DNA from: DASXHZ01 sp036488085
Lineage (GTDB): Bacteria > Acidobacteriota > Thermoanaerobaculia > Gp7-AA8
Assembly (NCBI GenBank): GCA_036488085.1
Contig: DASXHZ010000094.1
Span: forward strand, 1 to 20,776
Reading direction: 5' to 3'
DNA length: 20,776 bases
In this document: positions 6,573-13,358 of the stretch, one piece after another
Layout of the letters: the number at the start of each line of letters is the position of its first letter
Numbering within the stretch: position 1 is the first letter of the stretch
The notes under the pieces: generated by a model
What the model was told of the DNA's origin: nothing
Database searches by the model: none
Seen by the model: the letters and a program-made list of their open reading frames with translations, nothing else
Position numbers and translations under genes: made by a program

Positions 6573-8036
6573 GTGACGGTCCCAGTCGCACCTCCGACGC
6601 CGGCGGAGCAGCAGCACGCGTTCACGCTGAACGACCTGCTCGTCTACATGGCGAAGCAGGAGGCATCGGACCTTCATTTGAAGCCGATGCGGCCGCCACT
6701 GGTGCGGGTGCGCGGGAAGCTGATCCCGGTCAAGACCGATCCGCTCAAGCCGACCGACCTGGAGCGCCTGCTGTTGCCGCTGCTGTCGAAACAGCAGCGC
6801 GAGAAGTTCGACGCCACGCAGGCGGTCGATTTCGGCTACGGCGTTCCGGGCGTCGCACGCTTCCGCGCGAACGTGTACATGCAGCGCGGGACGGTCGGCG
6901 CCGTCTTCCGCCGCATTCCGATCCAGGTGCAGGCCATCGACCAGCTCGAGCTGCCGGAAGCGGTGCGGGAGCTGACGCAGATTCCCGACGGCCTCGTCCT
7001 CGTCACCGGTCCGACCGGCTCCGGCAAGTCGACGACCCTCGCGGCAATGATCAGCTACATCTCCGACAACGAGCCGCTGCATATCGTTACGATCGAAGAC
7101 CCGATCGAGTTCCTCTTCATCGACAAAGTCGCGGCGATCTCGCAGCGCGAGGTCGGCACCGACACGCCGAGCTTCAAGGAAGCGCTGCGCAATGCGATGC
7201 GCCAGGACCCCGACGTCGTCATGGTCGGCGAGATGCGCGACGTGGAAACGATGCAGACGGTGCTGACGGCCGCGGAGACGGGCCACCTCGTCTTCTCGAC
7301 CCTTCACACCAACAACGCGGCGCAGACGATCGACCGCATCATCGACTCGTTTCCGCCGGAGCAGCACAAGCAGATTCGCGCGCAGCTCGCGCTCGTCCTC
7401 CGCGGCATCATCTCGCTGAAGCTGGTGAAGACGAAGGAAGGGCGGCTGACGGCGGCGGTGGAGATCCTCAAGAACTCGCCGCAGATCGCGAAGATGGTCG
7501 AAGAGGGGAACTCGAAGGAGATCCTCGAGGCGATCGAGTCGTCGGTCGGCCTGTTGCGGATGCAGTCGATGAATCAGTCGCTCGTCGCGCTGCTGGTGCA
7601 TCAGAAGATCAATTACGAAGACGCGATGGCGCTGGCGAGCGATCCGGACGATCTCTCGCTCAAGCTGCGCAAGCTCTTCCCGCAGATCGAAGAGCGCGTG
7701 CGCGCCGGAGGAGACATGGCCCCCAGCTATTCCGATTTCTCCCAGATCACCGAGCTGATGGACATCAAGCGGCTCTATGAAGAGCAGGAAGTGCAGTGGC
7801 GGCAGCGGCTCTCCGACAAGGACGAGGAGCTCGAAGGGCTCCGTCACGACGTCGACTTCCTCCGCTCCCAGATGGCGCAGAACCAGGGCGGCGACCGTCA
7901 GCGCGACGAGGAAGTCGCCCGCATGCGCGCCGACAACGAGCGCCTCCGCGCCGACGCGCAGGCGAAGATCGGCCAACTGCAGGAACGCATCAAGGAGCTG
8001 AATCAGAAGCTGATGGCCGGCGCGCCGAAGAAGTAG
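6573..8036 (+). CDS. pilT: PilT-like twitching-motility ATPase with coiled-coil tail
   Basis: A 487-residue GspE/PilT hexameric ATPase. ASDLHL (31-36) marks the N-terminal domain, Walker A is GPTGSGKST (146-154), the Asp box is TIEDPIEF (173-180), Walker B is DVVMVGEMRD (214-223), and the His box is HTNNAAQTIDRIID (245-258). Family members depolymerise type IV pilin for twitching motility. The usual AIRNLIRE motif is replaced by QIAKMVEE (304-311), so it may be a PilT paralogue rather than the main retraction motor. The family core ends near residue 365; residues ~388-480 form an added charged heptad-rich coiled coil, which is unusual. Start is GTG at 6573, the first possible after an in-frame TAA. 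No other pilus genes are nearby. Confidence 0.92.
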   Translation: MTVPVAPPTPAEQQHAFTLNDLLVYMAKQEASDLHLKPMRPPLVRVRGKLIPVKTDPLKPTDLERLLLPLLSKQQREKFDATQAVDFGYGVPGVARFRANVYMQRGTVGAVFRRIPIQVQAIDQLELPEAVRELTQIPDGLVLVTGPTGSGKSTTLAAMISYISDNEPLHIVTIEDPIEFLFIDKVAAISQREVGTDTPSFKEALRNAMRQDPDVVMVGEMRDVETMQTVLTAAETGHLVFSTLHTNNAAQTIDRIIDSFPPEQHKQIRAQLALVLRGIISLKLVKTKEGRLTAAVEILKNSPQIAKMVEEGNSKEILEAIESSVGLLRMQSMNQSLVALLVHQKINYEDAMALASDPDDLSLKLRKLFPQIEERVRAGGDMAPSYSDFSQITELMDIKRLYEEQEVQWRQRLSDKDEELEGLRHDVDFLRSQMAQNQGGDRQRDEEVARMRADNERLRADAQAKIGQLQERIKELNQKLMAGAPKK

Positions 8037-8045
8037 TCCTCCGCG

Positions 8046-8432
8046 ATGCCCACGAAACCCTCCAAGTCACTCGAGACGTTTCCGAATCCGAATCCGGAGC
8101 GCGACTACGAGATCGCGTTCGAGGCGCCGGAGTTCACGTGTCTCTGCCCGATGACCGGACAGCCCGACTTCGCGACCATCCGCATCCGCTACACGCCGGA
8201 CCAGACGTGCGTCGAGCTGAAGTCGCTCAAGCTCTACCTCTGGTCGTACCGCGACGAGGGAGCGTTCCACGAGGCGGTCACGAACCGCATCGCCAACGAC
8301 CTGATCGCCGCGATCGATCCGCGTTTCATCGAGGTCGAAGGCGACTTCTACGTTCGCGGCGGGATCTCGACCAAGGTCAAGGTGACGCACCGGAAAGACC
8401 AGCGTCCCGTCGCAGCCGCCACGCGCGGTTGA
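8046..8432 (+). CDS. queF: QueF, NADPH-dependent preQ0 reductase
   Basis: A 128-residue unimodular (YkvM-type) QueF, which reduces 7-cyano-7-deazaguanine (preQ0) to preQ1 in queuosine biosynthesis. Visible signatures: the nucleophile C34 and proton donor D41 in TCLCPMTGQPDF, the substrate/NADPH segment ELKSLKLYLWSYRD (57-70) and the FHE at 74-76. This distinguishes it from the related GTP cyclohydrolase I fold. ATG at 8046 is 9 bp after the preceding stop, so it may be co-transcribed with the pilT-like gene. No other queuosine genes are present. Its last 56 bp overlap the convergent gene on the opposite strand. Confidence 0.96.
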   Translation: MPTKPSKSLETFPNPNPERDYEIAFEAPEFTCLCPMTGQPDFATIRIRYTPDQTCVELKSLKLYLWSYRDEGAFHEAVTNRIANDLIAAIDPRFIEVEGDFYVRGGISTKVKVTHRKDQRPVAAATRG

Positions 8433-9411
8433 TCCGCTCGACGAACGCCGGCGTCGCCCCCGACAACCACTCCGTCAGCACGTCGACGCCGATCTCATCC
8501 AGTGTCTCGACGATCGACAAACTAGCCGCCTCGGCGATCCTCGCGATCGGTTTCTCCAGGTCGGCGACGGCGCGCGCCGAGCGGGCGAGCATCCCGGCGA
8601 TCTCCGGCTCGTGATCCATCGCCATCATCCGCGACGCCGTGAGCGTCAGGAGCACGGCGCCGTTCCAGTTCGTCCGCTCCTTCCAGCGCGGCGGCGTGAT
8701 GAAGTCGCCCATCCCGCGCTCGTGCGCCAGCGCCGCGACGTGCCGCTCCGTCGCGATCCGCATCGGATCGAGATCGGAGTGGAAAAGCAGCTCGTAGATC
8801 TCTTCCTCGAGCGCGAAATGCGCCGCGATCGACTGCTTCGCCGCCGGGTCGAGCTCGATCGGGATCGGAGCAAAGTAAGCGGCGCCGTGCTTCTTCGCGA
8901 GATCGGCGACCGCTTCGAGCACCACGAGATCGGTCGTGGCCGGAAAGACCAGCGGGATCGCCGCTCCCCATCGCGTGCGGCGCTCGCGCGCCTCCGAGAA
9001 GAGCACGTCGAGCCGCGCCACGTCGGCGGGCCACGCTACGATGACGAGGTCGCAGACGAACGTCGGGATCGCGCCGCGCGTCGACGCCAGCACGAGCGCC
9101 GGGATGTCGAAGTCGATGCAGAACTCGCAAGCCTCGGTGCCACGCCCGAAGATCTCCTCAGCGATTTCCGCGGCCTCGATCAGCAGCGGCTCGCGCAGCC
9201 GCGTCGCGCGCGACAGCTCCTCGCGCACGCGATCGCACACCGTCACGTCCATCCGTTCGGCCGCGGTGGCGAACAGGTCGACATAGTCGATCGCGATCGG
9301 CTGCGCGCGCCGTGGCGAGTAGGGAGCGACCGCCGTCGCGTACCAGAACGGAGGCTCCGGCGCCGCAACGCGCTTGATACGAAGCGCCGGCGACTTCTTG
9401 TAGAGAATCAA
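8377..9411 (-). CDS. Uncharacterised protein; possible cluster-less radical-SAM-like fold
   Basis: A 344-residue soluble protein that I cannot assign firmly. The N-terminus (MILYKKSPALRIKR, then PPFWYATAVAPYSPRR) and the middle (FDIPALVLAS; AIPLVFPATTD; KKHGAAYFAPIPI) resemble the spore-photoproduct-lyase/Rv2578c group of radical SAM proteins. The CxxxCxxC motif expected just after the APY segment is absent; the only close cysteine pair is EFC in EACEFC (about 94-97). It may be a derived fold that lost the iron-sulfur cluster, or something unrelated. The TTG start at 9411 overlaps the ribE stop as TTGA, so translation is probably coupled to ribE. No better start lies upstream. Its 3' end overlaps queF antisense by 56 bp. 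No transmembrane segments or signal peptide. Confidence 0.75.
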   Translation of the reverse strand: MILYKKSPALRIKRVAAPEPPFWYATAVAPYSPRRAQPIAIDYVDLFATAAERMDVTVCDRVREELSRATRLREPLLIEAAEIAEEIFGRGTEACEFCIDFDIPALVLASTRGAIPTFVCDLVIVAWPADVARLDVLFSEARERRTRWGAAIPLVFPATTDLVVLEAVADLAKKHGAAYFAPIPIELDPAAKQSIAAHFALEEEIYELLFHSDLDPMRIATERHVAALAHERGMGDFITPPRWKERTNWNGAVLLTLTASRMMAMDHEPEIAGMLARSARAVADLEKPIARIAEAASLSIVETLDEIGVDVLTEWLSGATPAFVERINRAWRLRRDAGLSGASP

Positions 9412-10007
9412 TGGACGGCCCGAACGTAAGGGGCGACGAGGTTGCGGATGTGCTTCGCCACCATGTCGAACTCGAGGTTCACGGCGTCGCCGATGTGTGC
9501 GTCGCCGAGGTTCGTGCGGCGGAGGGTCTCGGGGATGAGCGCGGCGCTGAAGCTGCCAGCCTCCGGTTCGACGACCGTGAGTGAGACGCCGTCGACGGCG
9601 ATCGAGCCTTTGCCGACGACCAGCTCCGAAAACTGGGGCGGATAGCTCCAGCGGTAGACGGCGAATTCACCTTCCGTCGCGATCGAGAGCAGCGTGCCGG
9701 TGCCGTCGATGTGGCCCTGCACGAGATGTCCTCCCAGACGATCGCCGAGTGCGAGCGCCCGCTCGACGTTCACCCGTTGCCCCGAAGCGAGGGAGCGGAG
9801 CGTCGTCAGCGACAGCGTCTCGTCGGAGACGTCGGCGACCAGCTCGCCGTTCTCCGGCAGCATCGTGAGGCAGACGCCGTTCACGGCGAGGCTCTCACCG
9901 CGCACGAACGGCTCCGAATCCGTCGTTCGTAGCCGGATTCGCGCGCCGTTCGGCAGCCGCTCGAACGCGTCGATGACGCCGGTGTGATGGATGATTCCAG
10001 TGAACAT
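9408..10007 (-). CDS. ribE: Riboflavin synthase, alpha chain
   Basis: A 199-residue enzyme converting two molecules of 6,7-dimethyl-8-ribityllumazine to riboflavin plus a pyrimidinedione that is recycled. It starts with the diagnostic MFTGII and has two tandem lumazine-binding halves (about 1-95 and 96-190), with LAVNGVCLT in the first and IAVDGVSLTV in the second, plus GHLVQGHIDGTG between them. Length is normal. It lies downstream of ribD in the same direction; the ATG is at the edge of a long inverted repeat, so its initiation region would be buried in RNA secondary structure. No clear Shine-Dalgarno sequence precedes it. It overlaps the next gene by TTGA. No ribB/A or ribH in the window. 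Confidence 0.96.
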   Translation of the reverse strand: MFTGIIHHTGVIDAFERLPNGARIRLRTTDSEPFVRGESLAVNGVCLTMLPENGELVADVSDETLSLTTLRSLASGQRVNVERALALGDRLGGHLVQGHIDGTGTLLSIATEGEFAVYRWSYPPQFSELVVGKGSIAVDGVSLTVVEPEAGSFSAALIPETLRRTNLGDAHIGDAVNLEFDMVAKHIRNLVAPYVRAVH

Positions 10008-10084
10008 TCGTTATTCGTTACTCGTTATTCGGGGTCCGTGTTCCGTGATCCGTGACCCCGAATAACGAGTAACGAATAACGAAT
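10006..10084. repeat. Perfect 31-bp inverted repeat built of heptamers
   Basis: Left arm 10006-10036 and right arm 10054-10084 are perfect reverse complements around a 17-base loop. From 10011 the sequence advances in 7-base steps, mostly ending in CG: TTATTCG, TTACTCG, TTATTCG, GGGTCCG, TGTTCCG, TGATCCG. The element fills the ribD-ribE gap and includes the first two bases of the ribE start codon. It lacks a U-tract, so it is not a typical intrinsic terminator. A related element lies at 13267-13335. Confidence 0.95.
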
Positions 10085-10085
10085 C

Positions 10086-11087
10086 TCACGGATACGCAAC
10101 AATCATCAAATCACCACCAACCATCTCCGCGCGATCAAAACGAAAGCGATGAGCGTCTGTCAACCGGCTCACCGGTTCGCCGCTGAAGATCGAAGGTGCC
10201 TCGGCGCCGCCGACGATCGCGGGTGCCACAAAGATGATCATCTTCTGCCAGAGGTTGCGGCGTATGAAGTCGGAATGGATGACCGACCCACCTTCGACGA
10301 TGAGCGAATGGATGCCGCGCGTATAGAGATCGTCGAGTAGCCGCTCCAGATCGATGTCCTCGGTAACGTGCAACGTCGCGCCCCCATCAGTGAGCAGGTG
10401 CGCGTCAGGCTGTACGACGCGATCGCGGTCGAGGATGATCCGTGTCCACGGTGTCGACGACCAGCCGAGACGGCGGGTGAGGTGCGGGTTGTCCGCGACG
10501 ACCGTGCCGCTGCCGACGAGGATCGCGTCGTACTCCTCGCGCAACTCGAGACTCCGATTGCGCGCCGCATCCGCCGTGATCCACTTGCTGTCGCGCGTGA
10601 TCGTCGCGAGCTTTCCGTCGAGCGTCATCGCTGCCTTGAGGAGCACGAATGCCCGCTTCTTCGTCACCGACCAGACGAATCGCTCGTTGAGCCGGCGCGC
10701 GTCCGGCTCGCAGACGCCGAGGGTGACCGGGATGCCGGCTGCTTCGATCTTCTCGATCCCGCGGCCGTCGACCACATCATGCGGGTCGCGCATCGCGACC
10801 ACCACGCGTGCGACGCCGGCCGCGATCACTGCGTCGGCGCACGGCGGCGTGCGGCCATGGTGTGCGCACGGTTCGAGCGTCACATAGAGCGTCGCGCCGT
10901 GCGGGTCGCGGCAGTTGCGGAGAGCCTCGACCTCGGCATGTGCCTCGCCGGCGCGGCTGTGGAACGCTTCCGCGATGATCTGCCCGTCGCGAACGATCAC
11001 GCAGCCGACCATCGGGTTCGGACTCGTCGAGTACCGCCCCTGCGCCGCCAGCTCCAGCGCCCGGCGCATGAAAAGCTCGTCGTTCAA
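10086..11087 (-). CDS. ribD: RibD, riboflavin deaminase/reductase
   Basis: A 333-residue bifunctional enzyme. The N-terminal cytidine-deaminase-like domain has the zinc site H50-A-E52, C74 and C83 in PCAHHGRTPPC; the C-terminal reductase domain starts near KAAMTLDGKLA (~150) and includes GSGTVVADNPHLTRR and LIVEGGSVIHS. It performs the second and third steps of riboflavin synthesis after GTP cyclohydrolase II. TTG at 11087 is chosen because NDELFMRRALELAAQGR aligns with the normal RibD start; ATG at 11069 is the alternative. No Shine-Dalgarno precedes the TTG, and a TAGAAT box ends 7 nt before it, so the mRNA may be leaderless. First gene of ribD-ribE-unknown. Confidence 0.95.
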   Translation of the reverse strand: MNDELFMRRALELAAQGRYSTSPNPMVGCVIVRDGQIIAEAFHSRAGEAHAEVEALRNCRDPHGATLYVTLEPCAHHGRTPPCADAVIAAGVARVVVAMRDPHDVVDGRGIEKIEAAGIPVTLGVCEPDARRLNERFVWSVTKKRAFVLLKAAMTLDGKLATITRDSKWITADAARNRSLELREEYDAILVGSGTVVADNPHLTRRLGWSSTPWTRIILDRDRVVQPDAHLLTDGGATLHVTEDIDLERLLDDLYTRGIHSLIVEGGSVIHSDFIRRNLWQKMIIFVAPAIVGGAEAPSIFSGEPVSRLTDAHRFRFDRAEMVGGDLMIVAYP

Positions 11088-11094
11088 GAAGGTG

Positions 11095-11100
11095 ATTCTA
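11095..11100 (-). promoter_or_regulatory. TAGAAT -10 box, predicted leaderless start of ribD
   Basis: Read on the minus strand, TAGAAT is followed by seven bases and then the TTG start of ribD. It begins just after the T-tract of the htrA terminator, so this is the only room for a promoter between the two genes unless ribD depends on read-through; a -35 would fall within the terminator hairpin and none is recognisable. Confidence 0.42.
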
Positions 11101-11102
11101 CG

Positions 11103-11128
11103 AAAAAGGGCCGGCGGAGAGCCGGCCC
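11103..11128 (-). terminator. Intrinsic terminator of htrA
   Basis: On the minus strand GGGCCGGC, a five-base loop and GCCGGCCC form a perfect 8-bp GC-rich stem followed directly by TTTTT. It lies 26 bp after the htrA stop and before ribD, separating the two transcription units. Confidence 0.9.
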
Positions 11129-11153
11129 CTACATCCGATCAACGTGTGACGAC

Positions 11154-12734
11154 TTACTTCGCGGGCACCTGCATCGTGCGGTACCCGGAGACCGGACGGC
11201 CGTTACGAACCGGTGTGCTGACGTAGACGCGGATCCACTGGCCCGGCTTGAGCGCCTCGATCACGTTATGGAACTGCGACGCGTTGGTGATCTTCGTGCC
11301 CTGCACCTCGCTGATCACGTCGCCCTCGCCGATGCCGACCTCGCCGGCCGACGACACGTCCTTGACGCTCGTGACGACCACGCCGGTCATGTTGTCGGCG
11401 AGGCTGTACTGCTGGCGCAAGTCGGGTGTGATGTCGCTGACCGAGAGGCCGAGGCGGTTGCGTGCCGGCTCATTCGGGGCGACGGCGGTGTTATCCGCCT
11501 GCTCGGTGCCGTCGGGCGGACGCTCGGCCGTCTTCGCCGTGACGACCATGTGCTGGCCGTTGCGAATCAGGCCGATCTTCACGTTCGTTCCGACCGGGAG
11601 GTACGAGATGTAGTCGATGAGCTCGCGATTGTTGCGAATCGGCTTGCCGTCGATGTCGACGACGATGTCGCCGTGCTGGATGCCGGCTTTTTCGCCAGGC
11701 GCGCCTGCTTCAAGGCTCTCGACTTCAGCGCCGCGCGCCTCGGGGAGGTTCAGCGCCTTCGCCGTGTTCTCCGTGACGTCGGTGATCGCCATCCCGAGGT
11801 AACCGCGGACGACCTTCCCCTGCTTGAGCTGCGGCAGGAGGCGGCGGGCCGTGTTGATCGGCGTCGCGAAGCCGAGGCCCTGCGCGCCGCCGGCGCGGAT
11901 GGCGGTATTGATGCCGACCACCTCGCCGTTGATGTTCAGGAGCGGGCCGCCGGAATTGCCGAAGTTGATCGCGGCGTCGGTCTGGATGAAGTTCTCGAAC
12001 GAGCGGGTCTGCTCGGAGAGATTGAGCGAGCGGCCCTTCGCCGAGATGACACCGACCGTGAGCGTGTTCTCGAACTGGAACGGATTGCCGACCGCGATGG
12101 CCCAGTCGCCCTTGCGGATGCGATCGGAGTCGCCGAGCGGGATGTTCGGCAGGGGCGTCGGCGAGTCGATCTTCAGCAGCGCGATGTCGGTGGACGGGTC
12201 GCGGCCGATGATCTTGGCGGTCACCGTGTGTCCGCCGGCGCCGTTCTCATCGGCGCCGAAGTGCACCTCGACCTTCGCCGCGTCTTCGACGACGTGGTTG
12301 TTGGTCAGGATGTAACCGTCCGGCGAGATGATGAAGCCGGAGCCGCCGCTGAGCTGGCGGCGCGCGTCGTCGTCATTGCCGTTGTCCGGCATCTGCTGAC
12401 GGCGGTTGTTGTTCGGGCTGCGCTGGCCGTTCGGATTCGGGAAGAAGAAATCGAACGGGTCGATCGTCATGCCGTGCTGACCGCGCAACGAGCTCTGATG
12501 GACGATCTCGGTGGTGGTGATCGACACGACTGCCGGCATGACGCGCGAAGCGACGTCGGCAAACGACGGGATCGTCACCGAAGTCACGGGGCCGGTCGAC
12601 GTCTGGATGGCGGCGGTCGACTGGGCGTGCGATTTCTGCATCATCCCGAGGTCTGCGCTGATGAGCACGCCGAAAGCGACCGAGGCGATGATGATGGCCG
12701 CAGTCGAAAGAAAGCGTTTACTGGAGTAATTCAT
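11154..12734 (-). CDS. htrA: HtrA/DegP periplasmic serine protease with two PDZ domains
   Basis: A 526-residue envelope quality-control protease. It has an N-terminal hydrophobic segment (about 11-28) acting as signal or anchor and a low-complexity N/Q/P-rich linker (about 97-125, the LA-loop position). The trypsin-like domain has triad H147 (NNHVVED), D183 (STDIALLK) and S261 (FGNSGGP); PDZ domains are at about 300-390 and 430-515. Start ATG 12734 follows an AGGAGGAG ribosome-binding site about 14 nt upstream, wider than usual. It degrades misfolded envelope proteins. Its neighbour upstream on the same strand is a GlsB/YeaQ-type stress membrane protein, but a terminator separates them. It ends at its own terminator before ribD. 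Confidence 0.96.
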   Translation of the reverse strand: MNYSSKRFLSTAAIIIASVAFGVLISADLGMMQKSHAQSTAAIQTSTGPVTSVTIPSFADVASRVMPAVVSITTTEIVHQSSLRGQHGMTIDPFDFFFPNPNGQRSPNNNRRQQMPDNGNDDDARRQLSGGSGFIISPDGYILTNNHVVEDAAKVEVHFGADENGAGGHTVTAKIIGRDPSTDIALLKIDSPTPLPNIPLGDSDRIRKGDWAIAVGNPFQFENTLTVGVISAKGRSLNLSEQTRSFENFIQTDAAINFGNSGGPLLNINGEVVGINTAIRAGGAQGLGFATPINTARRLLPQLKQGKVVRGYLGMAITDVTENTAKALNLPEARGAEVESLEAGAPGEKAGIQHGDIVVDIDGKPIRNNRELIDYISYLPVGTNVKIGLIRNGQHMVVTAKTAERPPDGTEQADNTAVAPNEPARNRLGLSVSDITPDLRQQYSLADNMTGVVVTSVKDVSSAGEVGIGEGDVISEVQGTKITNASQFHNVIEALKPGQWIRVYVSTPVRNGRPVSGYRTMQVPAK

Positions 12735-12903
12735 GGTGTGTATTTAACTCCTCCTGGTGGTTGGCTGGAAGCTGTGGCGGACCGTCGGGTGCCAGAGGTC
12801 GCGCCCGACCGTCGATATTCGTTGAGACGAATGTGGAAAGTCTTCGTTTCGCGCTTCCTGATCAACCTACGGCGAACTGTCACAGTTTGTTGAAGTCAAA
12901 AAC

Positions 12904-12931
12904 AAAAAAGCCCCGCAGGACATTGCGGGGC
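12904..12931 (-). terminator. Intrinsic terminator after GlsB/YeaQ-type gene
   Basis: On the minus strand GCCCCGCA, six-base loop and TGCGGGGC form a perfect 8-bp stem followed by TTTTTTG. It lies 24 bp after the stop at 12955. The remaining 12735-12903 stretch is the htrA leader/promoter region; no convincing promoter was identified there. Confidence 0.92.
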
Positions 12932-12954
12932 CCTTCGAAATCAGGGGAGTGATC

Positions 12955-13209
12955 TCAGACTACGGTGCGGCGTCCGACGATCAGCCGGTAGATGAACAGC
13001 AGCGCGATCGCGCCGATGATCGATCCGATCCAGCCGGCCGTCTGCTCCTGCCGGCCCATCAGTGTCGAAGCGAGGAAACCGCCGACGAACGAGCCGGCGA
13101 TGCCGAGAAGAATCGTGACGATCCAGCCGCCGGGGTCGCGTCCGGGCATGAGGAATTTGGCGATGGCGCCTACGACCAAGCCGAACAACAGCCATCCGAT
13201 GATATTCAT
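12955..13209 (-). CDS. GlsB/YeaQ/YmgE-type small membrane protein
   Basis: An 84-residue protein of the transglycosylase-associated (GlsB/YeaQ/YmgE) family, which despite the name has no proven enzymatic role and is often linked to stress. It has three glycine-rich hydrophobic helices: IIGWLLFGLVVGAIAKFLMP, then the WIVTILLGIAGSFVGGFLAS and WIGSIIGAIALLFIYRLIVG segments, with the characteristic PGRDPGG loop between the first two. ATG 13209 is preferred over an upstream in-frame ATG at 13248 because it has a strong GGAGGAAGGA ribosome-binding site and gives the usual family length. Single-gene unit with its own terminator. Confidence 0.92.
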   Translation of the reverse strand: MNIIGWLLFGLVVGAIAKFLMPGRDPGGWIVTILLGIAGSFVGGFLASTLMGRQEQTAGWIGSIIGAIALLFIYRLIVGRRTVV

Positions 13210-13266
13210 GTGTTCCTTCCTCCAGTTACGCCTTACTGTTGAGCACAAGAAATGCCAGAAGAACCC

Positions 13267-13335
13267 GTTATGCGATCCGTTATCCGTTATCCGAGCAGAG
13301 CTTTATGCGGACACAGATAACGGATCGCGGATAAC
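13267..13335. repeat. Imperfect inverted repeat related to the rib element
   Basis: Left arm 13267-13284 (GTTATGCGATCCGTTATC) pairs with right arm 13316-13335, identical on the opposite strand except for a two-base insertion and one substitution. The left side carries tandem TTATCCG heptamers as in the 10006-10084 element. It lies between the GlsB-type gene and phosphofructokinase, about 24 bp before the latter's start. Confidence 0.85.
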
Positions 13336-13358
13336 CTTTTGCACGAGAAAACGGAAAG

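Noticed and set aside
5519..7780. A 753-codon plus-strand frame over the peptidase and pilT-like genes
   Set aside because: It lies in another frame of two well-supported genes and is arginine-rich with no domain.
11088..11153. FMN riboswitch in front of ribD
   Set aside because: The space is only 66 bp and is filled by the htrA terminator and a -10 box; the conserved RFN-element sequence blocks are not present.
10368..12893. An 841-codon open frame on the plus strand across ribD and htrA
   Set aside because: It is antisense to two secure genes, its translation is rich in R, D and V as expected of a high-GC shadow frame, and it contains no recognisable domain.
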